64,000 nt of DNA from Atherix ibis (lineage: Eukaryota > Arthropoda > Insecta > Diptera > Athericidae). A program made the translations under genes and the position numbers. The number at the start of each line of letters is the position of its first letter. Position 1 is the stretch's first letter. The DNA lies in the NCBI GenBank assembly GCA_958298945.1, contig OY282606.1, positions 78,169,622 through 78,233,621 on the forward strand. The letters run 5' to 3'. The notes beneath the pieces were generated by a model. The model was not told the DNA's origin, searched no databases, and saw only the letters and a list, made by a program, of their open reading frames with translations. Positions 21,578 to 34,290 of this stretch are shown here, one piece after another.

Positions 21578-22853
21578 TTTTTTTATTTTATTTTTTAGAT
21601 ATTTACAACTACAACATAGTAATAAGCGATAGTATTAATTAACTTGAAAGGTTGTGGGGAGTAAACATCCAATGAAGTTCCTCCTGCAAGCGTGTGTTTC
21701 TGTTAGGCCCCAGTATGTTAGTAAATCACGCGACCAGTGACGCTTAAGTCTTCGATGGGTATTTCTAGGGAAGGAAATGGAGGATAGTTCTTGAACAAGA
21801 GGATTATTATGATTGAGGACACGGGAACGGAACTTTTTATAGCGAGATACTGCCACATCAAAAACAAATGGGACTTTAAGATCACGATGAATAACAGTAT
21901 TGCGAACATAAAAGGGGGCAACGACAATTGTACGGAGTATTTTTGATTGAAGGGATTGGATTGGACGGGAATTAGAAGGCTTAGTAGATCCCCAGAGTTC
22001 TAGTCCGTATGTCCATATGGGTTTCAGTAAGGTATTGTATAACAGTACTTTGCTGTCTATAGTAAGTTTGGAACGTTTGTCTAGAAGTCGAAGTAGTTTT
22101 AAGTATCGTATTTTAAGTTCTTGTCTTTTAAGTCTTGTATGTAAGTTCCATGTCCAGCGTTTGTCTTGGTTCAGTCCTAGGTACCGAGCTTCGGTGTGTT
22201 GTGGTATGGTACTGCCATTAAGGTATATGGGAGGGCATGTCTCACGCCGGAGAGTGAAAGTTACCTGGATAGATTTACGTTCATTGACTTTTATTCTCCA
22301 CCTAGTAAAGCAGTTCTGGAGGGTTTGGATTTGGATTTGGAGAGTTTCGGAAGCATGTTGGGGATTTTTGCTGGATGCAAGGCGGGCCGTATCATCGGCG
22401 TATGTAGCAAAGAAGGGATTAGGGCAGATTGGGATATCGGATGTGTATATGTTGTAGAGGATGGGTCCAAGTATGCTACCCTGAGGAACGTCAGCCAATA
22501 TCGGAGAGATATTAGACAGTTCGTTGGATTCATTTACTTGGAAGTGTCGGTTGGAAAGGAATGATCTTAGGATTAGGAAATAGGTGGAAGGACGGAACCT
22601 CTTGAGTTTCCAAAGTAGACCCGGGTGCCAAACTCTATCAAAAGCTTGACTTATATCAAGAAACACATCGGGACAGTACTCTTTTCTTTCTATGGAGGAT
22701 GCAATGAAATCGACAACTCGATGACACTGCTGGGTAGTGGAGTATTCGGCGCAGAAAGCAAACTGATTATTAGTAATTAAATTTGACGATTCTAGTAGAG
22801 GAGTGATTGCCTTATGGGGAAGACTCATGGATGAGGGAATGGATAGTTCCGTC
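21578..22853 (-). mobile_element. 5'-truncated jockey non-LTR retrotransposon with 11-bp TSD
   Basis: A minus-strand insertion bounded by an identical 11-bp direct repeat, TGTAGATATCT, at 21567-21577 and 22854-22864. The 3' end (low coordinates) is A-rich (ATAAAATAAAAAAAAAG), as expected for target-primed reverse transcription. ORF1, the endonuclease and the N-terminal RT are missing. The RT portion is open from end to end. The perfect duplication and open frame make it the youngest recognisable retrotransposon in the window. Confidence 0.93.
21635..22828 (-). CDS. Jockey reverse transcriptase, C-terminal 397 residues
   Basis: An uninterrupted frame beginning at an internal ATG (MSLPHKAITPLLESSN) because the element is 5'-truncated. 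RT motifs: NQFAFCAEYSTTQQCHRVVD, motif A DVFLDISQAFDRVWH (about residues 54-68), motif B ADVPQGSILGPILYN, motif C ATYADDTARLASS with both Asp intact, then RIKVNERKSIQVTFTLRR, YLGLNQDKRWTW and LLKPIWTYGLELWG. It polymerises cDNA in the complete family. This fragment lacks the endonuclease, so it probably makes no functional protein and is not expected to be transcribed from its own promoter. Confidence 0.9.
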   Translation of the reverse strand: MSLPHKAITPLLESSNLITNNQFAFCAEYSTTQQCHRVVDFIASSIERKEYCPDVFLDISQAFDRVWHPGLLWKLKRFRPSTYFLILRSFLSNRHFQVNESNELSNISPILADVPQGSILGPILYNIYTSDIPICPNPFFATYADDTARLASSKNPQHASETLQIQIQTLQNCFTRWRIKVNERKSIQVTFTLRRETCPPIYLNGSTIPQHTEARYLGLNQDKRWTWNLHTRLKRQELKIRYLKLLRLLDKRSKLTIDSKVLLYNTLLKPIWTYGLELWGSTKPSNSRPIQSLQSKILRTIVVAPFYVRNTVIHRDLKVPFVFDVAVSRYKKFRSRVLNHNNPLVQELSSISFPRNTHRRLKRHWSRDLLTYWGLTETHACRRNFIGCLLPTTFQVN

Positions 22854-22864
22854 TGTAGATATCT

Positions 22865-24010
22865 GTAAATTATTTTTTAAAAAAATTAAAACTTATCGAA
22901 TGTGTTGACTAAAATTATGCTGATAAGATTATCAATAAAAATTAAAATTATCCTAATGAGTATATACATTTTTTTTGAATTTTTAGGCCCGGTTTTTATA
23001 ATACTTTTATTAAATCATTTAAAATTAGTGGTACAGTCCTGTCCTTAAATTGCGGAATCAGTCACTTTAAAAAGCAGACGCATATTTCCCAATAATGCCA
23101 ACAAATAAACTCATTAATATTTCCTCTCCTAAAACAACTCAATTCCCAGTTTTGTGATAATAAATAAGACTTCGTTTATTAAAAAATTTCCTCACCTGTA
23201 TTTTAAAAGCAATCAAAATCCTTCCTACTTTCTACTGTAGCCATGCGTTGCTTATTAAACTCGTTAGTTAAAAACATTACTATTTCCAAATCATACTCGT
23301 ATTTGCAAATTTCATAGTTGAAAATATTTATAAAAGTTACCATAGTCGACTAGTGAAGCTGCAAGGGAGATATTGAACTTATTGGGAAGAAATTAATTCG
23401 CATAAAGAGGAGAAGGTCGAACTAATATTAAAAGTGCCAATTTGATTAGATTCGAGAAGGTTAATAAAAATTATTTAATTGGAAACATTTTTCGTAATTA
23501 AAAATTTCCAAATAAAAATCGTTTGTACAATTTTCTGAACTATTAATTTTGTTCAAATTGGATTGATTTTTAGTTAGAAAAAAAAAATCCCGTTTGCAGA
23601 GCCTGTTTGAAGGTGGTGCCGAACTAGTTCTTACGTCAACAATTATCGAATATTCGTCAAGAGTTGCTAATGGTTTGTGGTTGGCTACTTTTTGCGGTAG
23701 ACGATTTCGTGTGTGGTTGAAGTTTGAAATGAAACTACTCCTGCCCTACGTACATGAAGTCCTAACGCAATAGTTTTATTTTGCACAGTATTTAAAAAAA
23801 AAATTTAATTGCAAGAAAATTGATAAGGTTTTATAAAGTAAGCCAGTGCGAACTAATCGAAAAGGTAAAATATTATTACTTAGTTAAATATAAAGTTGTA
23901 CTGCTGATGGAACTACTGTTGTAGTTAAAAAATAAGTGAAGTTTTTAAAAAAATCGTAGTTTCAATTGCGTATAATTAAAATAGTATCTTTCCACCTCAC
24001 ATTTGTTTTT
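22865..24010. other. AT-rich spacer, nothing recognised
   Basis: No coding frame, RNA gene or tandem array seen. Confidence 0.5.
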
Positions 24011-24019
24011 GCTTTGAGA

Positions 24020-24590
24020 AATTCTCATTAACTATTCATACAGAACTCCTAGCAAAAGCCCTCGAAAAACTTATCATCCACCGCTTACATCCAATTCTTC
24101 ACAGTAGCAGTTTGGATTTGGAACTGAATCGTGTTATACATTTTCGCTTCAGCAGATAGAGTATTGTCCAAGCATATTTATATATATTATATCCAATTCA
24201 TTCGATCTAGCCTACTCTGTAAACTCGAAAAAAATGCTACTCCTCGCTTATTTGCTGGTCACCAAATCCTACCTCCGCAAATACTATTTTCAAGAGATCC
24301 CATAGGGTAGCTTTCTGTGCCCTTTATAGTATAGTATTCATATCCATTGCTGATGGTTTTACCATCCTATTGCATCATAAAATCCCAAATAATACCCCCT
24401 ATTATCTACAAAACATACTGGGTCCTTTGAAAACTGGCTCAGAAAGTGTAGAATAAAGGTATACGAACCAAAAAGTATTTATATCACTTTTACTCTTCGC
24501 CGAGGACCATCTCTTCCCATCCATATTATTGGGAATATTGTCCGTTGTATTATTGGGAATATGTACATTGATAAACGATTGATATTGAAC
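24020..24590 (+). mobile_element. Jockey relic, plus strand
   Basis: Frameshifted jockey RT: ALEKLIIHRLHPILHSS at the start, an IQSFDLAYSV motif-A remnant, LLVTKSYLRKYYFQ, then FENWLRKCRIKVYEPKSIYI with TFTLRRGPSLPIHI, equivalent to RWRIKVNERKSIQVTFTLRR of the intact copy. Motif C (YADD) is not found. It runs directly into repeat family B at about 24592, and weak C-terminal jockey-like sequence may resume after 25430, suggesting B inserted into it. Confidence 0.75.
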
Positions 24591-24591
24591 C

Positions 24592-25430
24592 TCTGAGCTG
24601 GTCTAGCAGTGCCATGAAATTCAAGTTTCCTTACTATAGCTCTTTAGAGTGAAAAGTACCCACCAGATACTTTTTAAATAATAAAAACTGGTACCACGGG
24701 GTCGGGAACCTCACGGTGGTTTGTTCGCCGTGCGCGGCCGAGGTAAGCTGAAATGTGGGTGGCTGTGGTTGCCAAATATATCGTCTTAGGACTGGTGCTG
24801 AGAGATGGTGGTATCCTGGGTACTATCACTGGAGATTGTAGTAGAGATTTGGGTAGGCTTTGCCATCAACAGTTAGGGTAACTAGCTTGTAACTGGTTAC
24901 TGACTGTGGGCAAATGGGCCTGCCTGTGATAGATGGAGCTAGTTAGGTGCGGGATCAGGTAGTTTCACAAAATGTGCGTGGAGTGATGAGGGAGCGGTCT
25001 ATTTGTTTATGCCGCTCACTCCGGGAATTATACGGATGGAAAGACTAAATGTTTGCCTGCTTCATGCATTAAATAAAAAAGATGGTTAATGGCGGTGAAT
25101 GGCACAGACGGTTTTAAGACCATCTTGCCATGTCGGAAACAGATTTTCAGAGGATTATAAAAGAAGTTCGAGAAACGAGGGATTCTGAGAGACTGTTCCA
25201 TGCATGAAGTAGCCCAAGCAGGAGATCAAAGAAGAATACGTTGGAATGAAGCGAGCTGGGTTGATAATGCGTTGGTTTAGCGCTAGGGTTGAGATGATAT
25301 GCGTGCAACTACTAGTTGGCTGTTTTGCGCATTGATTGGGCGTGTCTCAATTCCTAGGGTCGTAGGCGTCTCGTGGTATGAATATTAATGACAGGTATGC
25401 CACGATAAATAACATTGCACTAATGCGATT
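24592..25430 (+). repeat. Dispersed repeat family B, copy 2
   Basis: Starts CTGAGCTGGTCTAGCAGTGC and carries all family-B landmarks in order, including TAACTGGTTACTGACTG, CCGCTCACTCCGGGAATTAT and a GCTTCATGCAT segment also seen at about 48080. It ends near a GTCGTAGGCGTCTCGTGGTAT segment that matches one at about 47545. It is non-coding as far as can be read. Confidence 0.7.
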
Positions 25431-25514
25431 GAACCTATACTCAACACTGATATGAACTGAAATAGGCAGACACTTCAAACGATCGTCGATGCCCTTATTA
25501 TATGCATTATAGTG

Positions 25515-25730
25515 TTATCCCCAGTAATGGACTTGTAAGAAAATTACCGTACTTTTCCAAAAACATACATCGACGCTTTTAAATTTATAACCCCCAAGAT
25601 TTCCGAATCTTAGAGTAGCATCGATGAATTTTACTTCTCTCGTATATACCTCAGGTTTACTGTGGTCATCGTGTTTGAAAAATCTCGTTATTATAATGCA
25701 GTTGAATATCACAAAAAAATTGGAAAACAT
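25515..25730 (-). other. Unidentified coding-like frame
   Basis: A minus-strand frame containing HDDHSKPEVYTREVKFIDA followed by TLRFGNLGGYKFKSVDVC. It has the look of protein-coding sequence (varied residues, few low-complexity runs), but I do not recognise the family and see no clear start codon or splice pattern. It may be a stray transposon exon or an exon of a gene mostly outside the recognised regions. Confidence 0.25.
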
Positions 25731-26164
25731 TTTCTCACAGTTTATTAAAAAAAAAATAATGAATTCAAATAGAAATCAGTTTTTTCAAATTATATTAAGA
25801 TACCGACTTTTGTTAGTTTCTTATGAAAATTTTATTAATTGTATAAAATCACTTTATCTTTTGGATGAAATAATAATCTTATCCCAATTCTAGCCTCAAG
25901 GATGATTTTTATGAGCCAAATCGTATAAAAATTGCTATTTGTAAATAAATAAATAAGATTTTTTTTACCATAAAAATGCTTTTAAACTAATAAATTTACG
26001 AAAAACTATTTCCAATCATCGAAATATCATAATTTTCATTGACAACCATGTTGTCTCGAAAGCCTTTCATAGCTCATTGAGTGAATATTCGTTATAACCT
26101 GCTTAACAAGAGAGTGTTTCAGGTCTTAAAAGAACTCGTAGGCATACTAACTAGACAAGTAGTA

Positions 26165-26360
26165 AAAGGCTTATTTCGAAACATTGCCCAGCCAGTCTGT
26201 TCGACACCCTTACCAAAATTTTGGGAACGAAAACTGTTCAGATTTCGGATAGGCCATTCTACTTTCACACATAATCTCCTATTCGGAAACCACGCTCGCC
26301 CCATCTGCCCATCGTGTGATGTTCAATTCACTATCGGTTATCTTTTAATAAAAGGTCACC
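26165..26360 (+). mobile_element. Non-LTR retrotransposon C-terminal fragment
   Basis: Encodes FWERKLFRFRIGHSTFTHNL then LFGNHARPICPSCDVQFTI, the conserved (R/F)LRIGHTxLTH…CPxC segment at the C-terminus of jockey/I/R1-type elements. It is isolated, 3'-cut and followed by T-rich sequence. Confidence 0.7.
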
Positions 26361-26619
26361 TAACTCAAAAAAATTTTATTATTTTTTTTAAATTTTTTAT
26401 ATTTTTTTTGTAACAAGATTTTTTTGAAATGAAATTACTAGGACATGAAGACACACCGATCAATGTAAAGGGAAACACTCATCGATGTTTTTTCAATTTA
26501 TTTCATCGTTTTAAAAAATCTACCGGATGAGTGGGAGTGAATAATTGTTTTGTTACAGAGTTAGGATGGTAGAATTGATGCGAATGAAATTTTTTATAAT
26601 GGTATTTGCACAGTTCACG

Positions 26620-27270
26620 AACGAATGTAGCCTCTAAAGCTGATCGAAATTATTAGGAATAATAAATACTGTTGCTGGCACAAAACAGAGCATTGACAAT
26701 TGTTCGACACGTTCGGAATTGAAGAGTTTGGATTTTATGGAAATTAGAAATCTTAATCGTTTGAGGAAATATGTCTCAAATATAAAATAAGCATTAATTT
26801 TTAATTTCGTGTGAGGGTCCTAAAATAGCCGTTTATAAATTATAAATCCAAGATAACCCACGCTCGATTTTGTTGAATATGGCAGAGTGCAAAAGTAACA
26901 TGAGCACATTTTTGCTAATTTACCTCCTTTTTCCACTTTTTTAACCTGGCTTCTAAGAATTGGATAGCGGGTCTGAAAACATTTTTATAACATGGCAAGG
27001 AATATCGTGGGTGTAAATGGTCTAAAGGATTGGACTTAGGATACTTCCCTGAGGGACACCGGCGCAGTTACAATAAACGTCAAAATACTTAATGTTTTAG
27101 CCAACTGCAAATATCGGACTGACAGATAGGATTTAAGGATGTGGAAATAACCGGATGGTAAAATTTGCTGCAGCTTCCAAAGCAATCCCCCTTGCCATAC
27201 ACAGTCGAAAGCGTCCGAATTGTCAAGAAATCTAATTTATTTAGTGAGGAAAAAGAGAGCTTCTCCATCT
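26620..27270 (-). mobile_element. Jockey relic, minus strand
   Basis: Minus-strand RT remains: NSDAFDCVWQGGLLWKLQQI then LPSGYFHILKSYLSVRYLQ, a frame change, AGVPQGSILSPIL (motif B), and lower down HKIQTLQFRTCRTIVNALF near the C-terminus. The catalytic YADD region is deleted. It is degraded but clearly related to the intact jockey at 21578-22853. Confidence 0.75.
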
Positions 27271-27279
27271 AAAGGCGCT

Positions 27280-30200
27280 TCAAAAATAGTTAGAACCATT
27301 CTGTAGATAACATAGCATTGATATTGTGTTATTCATCGGTGCATTCCATCGTCCTGTGCATAATTGTTATACGTACAGCATTTTTGGAACCTACATAACG
27401 GGGTAGATAGTAGCGATAAAAGAAAGCTCTATTTTTTTACTTCATCTTTCATCTGATTTTTTAAAGATATTCATTACTGATCTATAGCTACTATTCTCTT
27501 CTATATTGTTCTGTATTTGTGTTTATTGCTTTTTTATGTTCAACAAACTCTTTTTTATGTTATGCCTATTTTATTGAGTCCTCGTTATTATATGAATCTT
27601 GCGGGAATATTGGTCATAATTTTAGGTACTTAAAAAAAATCAAAAATACATAGTAAAAAAATAAATTTTTTTTAGTGCCCATAACCAAAAGCCGTAACCA
27701 TTTTTTCAATAAAATGACCCCATTTGATCAGATATAATAAAATGTCACTTTTTAAAGGTCAATTTGTTTTGTGGCTAATTTTTACTAATTCAATTCGAGC
27801 CAATTGATGAAAAGATTTTCAATTTACACTCTAGTTTTTCGAATTGTTATCAAAATTGATTACATCTTCAGGCTTGGATATTTTTTTGAATAATATTTAC
27901 AAGATTACCTTTTCGAATAATCATCAGAATAATTTTATTGAAAGATGAACAGTTTGATGGTCGTCGGCGTAAGAGGTCATAAGAAACTATAACATTTTTG
28001 TCGTCAAAACTAGGTGAAAAACGAATTCAAAGAAGAACATACAATTTTCGACCTTACGGCATTTGCAGTATTGTACAAGCCCACCAGAACGAGAGCCCAT
28101 TTGCCAAATATCAATGCTTGTAATTATTTGTGCTAAACTGTTTTCGCGGTGAACTCGAACACGTAGTTTTGTCGAAAATTGTGTAATCGTAGACATTTTT
28201 GCTGATGTTGAGCACTGTTTGAACTATGATCCATTGTCCAAGTTTATATACTGATTTGTTGTGTGCTCAATTTGAATAATTCGGATTGGACAAGTGACCT
28301 TCAACAAATTAAGGTGGACCATAAGTAGTACACGTACCAGAATGAACTTTAAATGTTCGAATACCCGGAATCAAGAATTTTCGATAGCCTCAGGAGATTT
28401 GTTCATTGATTTATTATTATTATTTATTTTTTTCTTTGATAGTCAAATATAATAATTTTGATTTCCTTTTTAATGTACTTTGTACATATTTGCCGGTGTA
28501 CTGAATTCATTTTCAGTTTATTTTGAATATGAAAAAAAATCGTTCTTGCAACGATTTTTAGGTGTGCTTATGCTTGTGTGTTTTTTTCTTCTAAATTTAG
28601 CAATAATGCATAAATCGTAAATTGATTTGTTAAAAAAGATTCATACTTTATTCGGTATTTTGTTGTTGTTGTTGGGCTTATTTCTCTTCGTAAGAAAATC
28701 ATCTTAGCATTAGTAGCACCGCCATATTAGTAGGTATTATCAGTAACTGCCACATTAGTCGGCAAAGTAGCCAACAACAATAGCCACAAGAAAAAAACAA
28801 TTTTTTTCCCTGTAGCTGGACTTAACTGATATTTAAAAAAAAAACAATCGCAATACGCCCGTCCATTCGATGAACATTTCGAATTGATTTCAAGTCAAGG
28901 TTGTTTTGGGGGTAAAAGTTTTTACTTTCAAGTTGTTTAGTTTTTCTTTTCCGGTTAGTATTTGGTTTGGTTTGCCGTAAGTTGTGGCCTAATTCTGTTC
29001 CCATTTACAAGATCTGGTTGCCATTTGAGTAAGTGTCTGCCTGTATTCAGTATCTAGTTCAGTATGCAGCCTCGCCCATTATCTGAGTCTAGACTCTAAC
29101 AGTCTTAGAGATTGGTTCGTTTGTTGGTAGCAGCTTTTCGGCTTAATCATATACACATGCACCTATACAAGATCGAGTAACATATCACCTGAACTGCACT
29201 TAGTTTCAGCTCAAATAACACCAAATACCAACAATTATCAAGCGGCTTACTTACCATACCGTTCCACACACCGTACCTTAACGTATAAATTTTCATTCTC
29301 GTATTACTTTGAAAGTTTACACCAGCGACTATTGCCCATAAAATTGTAATTGTTACACAGACATTACTTGTAGACTTGTGCAATTTCAAACGGATCTAAA
29401 CTTGGCTTAAGAAAAGATTTCAGTCTTTAATAGAAAAATCCCATCCGAGGTAAATATGTATGCATTTGAGGTGTATTTAAAGAATTAAAAATATTAAAAT
29501 TGTCTTGATTGAAGTCTCTGGTCAGATTTGTTTCGAGATAGTATTGTTCAGAAGTTAACAACAACAACAAAAAAAAACCTCAAATTGATATGGTTCCGCT
29601 TGTTCTGACAAAATCAATTTGCATGCAAAAATTCGTGTTTTAGGTCTTAGAAAACTTTCATAAAACTTAAGACATAATTTGCGCATGCATTATGATTGAA
29701 TGGAAATTTGCCAGAGGATTTCGCCAACTTTCGGAAAATTACTCTTCAATTAAATGAACTCGAATTTTAGGTAGTTCAGATTAGAGCGTAAAGGTTAAAA
29801 TTCCGTTTTATAATTGCGAAACTGAATTTGAAATTAGCTGACTCGACAGTGAGTTGGTCGCAGTATGTTTTTTTCGATTTGAATTTCCAAATGACAAATA
29901 AGGTCACCTTTACCACCTTTACCACCTTACATATTCTTAGAGTTTCGATTCAGTTTCAATTTCAATAGTTTCGTTTACACTTTGCACTTTTTTTTTTTAA
30001 CATAAAGACAAATTTCGATTATTTGCTTTTTAATAGACTTTCGTTTTTTATTTTTTTTTTATTTTAAAAAGTCCGTCGCCGATCATAAACTCTTCTTTAT
30101 TTAAAAAAAAACTTCATCTAATTACTGTTGTTAAACGTAAATTGGAATAGTTTTGCACAGAGGTCTAGACAGATCAGATTTAGTTGCATTTAAAATTACG

Positions 30201-30800
30201 TGGAGTCTTGCATTTTGAAATGTATTCGATGGGTTCGATTACTAGGCGACGCCGATTTGTTATATTTCGTAACTGACTGACTGCTTATTCGGTTGTAGGA
30301 AAAAATATTTAAATTTTATATTTCCAAAAAAACTTTTTAATAAAAATTTGTAAATTTGTTGATTTTATCTAATTTTGTTTGAGCGATGTTTTCGGTAAAG
30401 GTTTCGGAGGAGTTAATTGTCTGTGGTTATAAGGTCACCTTTGGAAATTGGTTTTAAGTGCGGTCATTTATCATATGAATTAAGCTACGGTTAGACCATT
30501 CGAGTAATAAACGAATAATTACTTCGGTTCGAACATTTTTGTTCGGATCTTCGGAGGGAAGAAGAAACGTCTCGATCACGGGCTCGAGCTTTCGATCAAA
30601 GTTCGCCCAGTCAGACACGTGAGCTCGATTAAAGTTCGCACAGTCAGAATTTGTTCGGACTACGATTTTTTTCTTATCTATTTGACATTTGACATTTCTT
30701 TTGTTTTTTTAAACGATTTTGCATTGTGTTTTTTTTTGCGTTTTTCAGTCCAATTTAAACAACATAAAAGAAAATAATAAATACAATATATTAAAAAATG
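27280..30800. other. Intergenic sequence, no gene recognised
   Basis: AT-rich non-coding DNA with only short unrecognised frames (for example minus 27987-28196 and minus 29147-29389). At about 30590-30650 a segment of some 35 bp containing AAAGTTCGC and CAGTCAGA is repeated twice in tandem. Confidence 0.4.
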
Positions 30801-30809
30801 AAAAATGGG

Positions 30810-31110
30810 ATAATTCACAGGAATGCAGCAACGAAAACAAAATGCAGCAATGGGAGCAGCTGTCGCAGTGATATGGCTAATTTTGGACAATAGCGGAAAT
30901 TCGTGGCAATTCCTGGCTGGGGAAATCGCAGTGAGGACGGTGGATACGGAAAGTTATTGCCGGAACTTTGTGGCGGTGATAACTTCGAGAAGAAACTGTA
31001 TAGCAATTTTTACCGTCTTGGCAAAGGTGATTTCAATTACATTTTGGAACTGATCTCGCCGTTAATCGCCAAACAGCATAAACCAATGTCTAGACTGGGC
31101 CATTAAACGT
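30810..31110 (+). mobile_element. PIF/Harbinger (HARBI1-like) transposase fragment
   Basis: In a plus-strand frame, LLPELCGGDNFEKKLYSNFY then RLGKGDFNYILELISPLIAK precedes QHKPMSR. This matches the N-terminal region of Harbinger nucleases (…FYRNFTRMSSSDFEYLLxLIxPxIxKKDT…R). The catalytic domain is absent and an upstream frameshift is present. The assignment rests on this one conserved helical segment. Confidence 0.55.
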
Positions 31111-34100
31111 CAGTGTCATCGTTGGACAATATATGATATTTTGCAACATTTTTTTTTTTGTACAAACAACCGGCACATCAAAATACAAAATAAACAGTTT
31201 TTAATACAAAAATATTCTCTAAATAAATGTTATGCTGGGCCATGCAGCAACTAGACGAGGTTTAAATTTGTACCGAGGAAAGTCCGCAGTATTATATAAT
31301 TTTCTTTTATACCTCATGAATCTTCAATGCAATATTAATATTATAAATGCTCGCAAAAACTCCTATGATTTTATATGATTATGTGTTCAAAAAAAGTCCT
31401 TGATAGTTAATAAGAATTTATTTTTAAAAAAATAAAAAAAACAAAATATTTAAAAAAGTACAGCGCACTTGATAAAATGATCTGATTACCATAGGGTAGG
31501 TATCTAAGACCTATAAAATGCCGAACGGGGTAATTATGGGGCAGAGGAATATATCCTGTCTAGAAGTTTTATAAATATTTAAAGAAAATTTCAGTTTTTT
31601 CTCGACTTAAGTATGATGTGGGAAATTACAAAAATTCTACGCATACTCACCGATTGGCTGTGGATTTTTTTTACAAAGTGTTTTTGCATCAATACTTATT
31701 TATCTGGTATTTCTACAACCCAAATAGTTCATTAATTCGAGTGTATAATATAAAATAATTCTAAACAAAACAAATGAGTAACAGTTAAATCTATTTTATA
31801 TTATTTATTTCGTACGTGACTTAAACTATGATCGGCGATTTAGTTAAGGAGTAGACCACAGACAGATCAGGAGCGATTTCTATCGTAACATTAATAGTAG
31901 CGGATTAGTTAGAATTTGAACCCTTTTGTCCTTTTTTGATTTGGTTTGGCCAAGTGTTTGTGATGTTCTTCCGTAAACAATATCGTGATTATTCTGAGTA
32001 TCGTCCATGATAATGTCCTTTTTGGCTTCTGGCATAATAGTACAGTTAAAGATAGTAAATTCTTATATATTTTCCCACGAAAACTGGCCATTCCAGTTTT
32101 GGCTAAATGTTTTCTTCCCTCATTACATTCGCTCTACTATTTTCATAGATCTTGTTGTCTGCAAAACTTCTAATGAGGAGAAGGGTTAAAAAAAAAACAT
32201 TAAAAATCCGCAGAAGGATAACATATAAGATTGCTCGAAAAACAAGTTTTCTGATGACCTCTGTCTATTGTGTCTGCCGTTTTCTTCAAGGTGCAATGTA
32301 CGGAGAAGTTAAATGCTGGCCTAGAAGAAGGGTGCAGTATATAAGAGGATCGTAGAAATTCAGCTTCCTGTAATGTGGGCATATGTGACTATATGGATGT
32401 GTGCCTGCATTTGTATACACTGTCATTAATGTTACTTTCCTAGAGATGAATTAAATGAAGGGTCGCCTATGTCCTGTAGTGGATATCTGTTGTGTTGGCT
32501 TTTGAATACATTTGCATTTACAATTAACTGGACTCAAGTCATCCTAATGACATCTCATAAAATTTTACACAATCTCGATTCAAATATTTTGTGTGAATTT
32601 TCTTGCATAAAATAATTCTGTAATTAAATCGGCCCTCCGTTTTTTCTTTCTATTTGATATTTGGTAGAATTTTCTTTAATTTCTGATCTTCTATTGTATA
32701 CTCAGTTACTTGTTAGTGAAAAATATTAAATTGAATTAAACCAGGACCATCACAATATTGTAAATAAGTTTATCTTCAGGTATTTCGTATATGCAGAAGA
32801 AGAGTTTTGAATAATTTCGAAAGAAGTAAGGGTCACTCAATCAAAAGTGAATGTCCAGAACCGGTTTTTTTATGCGGAAGTAAAAGGGGTCATCTGAAGA
32901 CCATTCATCAGATAAGTCCCCGATGTATGAAAATGTGATGAGCTAGCACCCTTTTTTCCCATCGAAATTCTTCTGTCGTGTACTCGTGTATAGATTGTCT
33001 TTATGGCAATGGTGAAGTCCATTAGAAAGGATACCACTGGTTATTCGACGCTTCGGACTTTTAAATTAAATATGCAAAATTATAAAATCACTAACCGGTT
33101 TGACCGGAATATTGACCATAGTAGAAAAGATAAAACGAATAAAAAACCACACATACACACGTACACAAGAAATTATTGTTTTTGGACGAGTCACTTCAGT
33201 GGATCGTGTGAAAATGTTTTGCCTACAATTCCGGTGTCTTCGAGTATTTTGTATATGCTACTATGCTCATCCTATGTCCTTTCGTACTTATATCCGGTGG
33301 GCAATGTTATCTGTGATTTATCCTGTTGCTTTTCCTTATGGGTTCTCTAAACAAATGGACAATCGTTCTTTTTTATGTTAATTTTCTAGAAAGATTTTCT
33401 TTTAATTTTAAAACAAACTGGAACGAAACTCTTCCGAGTCTTATTATTTGCGCGTTGCCGACCCAACGCATTAATCCATGTACTGATTATCTAAGGAATA
33501 AATTTAAATTTAAGATGCCATTGAAAAAAATCAATTTTATGGAATTAATTTACGGAGAGAAACTTCCACAGTCTAATTGGTTATATAAAAATGAGTGCCT
33601 ATAAAAATAAAATTGCATTCCCGAAAATACAAGAAATTATTTAAGGACATAATGCATATAATCGGAGTATTTTTTGTACTGCAATATATGCTGGCATTGA
33701 GAAGTAGAAGTCGCTTTTCAAAGTCTATGGAGATCTTTTAAAGAATTTAAATCAATGTTCTTTTTATACAAATGTAAGTCATTTTTTAAAGCTTTCGTAG
33801 TTAAAATATTATAAAAGATTGGTTCCCTTTTTCACAATTACGACTGTGAATTGAACAATCAGAATCGTCTCCAATGGACAGGACGTATCCACACAATAAA
33901 TTATGTAAAGATTAACATAATTAAAAAAATTGATATTTACGAGTAATAAATTGGTTCGGGTCAGATCCTGTCATATATTCCTTGTCCTTATAGATAGTCA
34001 TTTTTGGTATTAATTAATAGTGAATTTTTATCAGGTTCAATTTATCCAAATTTTATTTATAATATTATTAGTTGCTAGTAATAAAAAGAATCTCGATTTT

Positions 34101-34290
34101 CGCTATCAAAAGAAATTGGAATCGGTAAATTACCTTTCACGACTCCAAAAACTAATAACATCTTTACAGAAAATTCTTTATGAAGTTACGAGTAATATAA
34201 TAGCCGTAGTTTTTTAAAAAAAATGTACAATAAAAGGAATTTTATACCTCTTCTAGTAGCAAACTATTATAAACATAACTTTCGTTATTT
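31111..34290. other. Intergenic AT-rich sequence, no gene recognised
   Basis: Several overlapping short frames on the plus strand at 33003-33604 show no family I can name; one faintly resembles the end of a retroviral-type integrase but too weakly to call. No RNA gene seen. Confidence 0.4.

Noticed and set aside
22017..22564. Plus-strand frames opposite the jockey RT
   Set aside because: Antisense shadows of the minus-strand RT frame, which carries all conserved motifs.
33003..33604. Chain of overlapping plus-strand frames, one faintly integrase-like
   Set aside because: No catalytic motif (HHCC or DDE) readable and no long terminal repeats; similarity is too weak.
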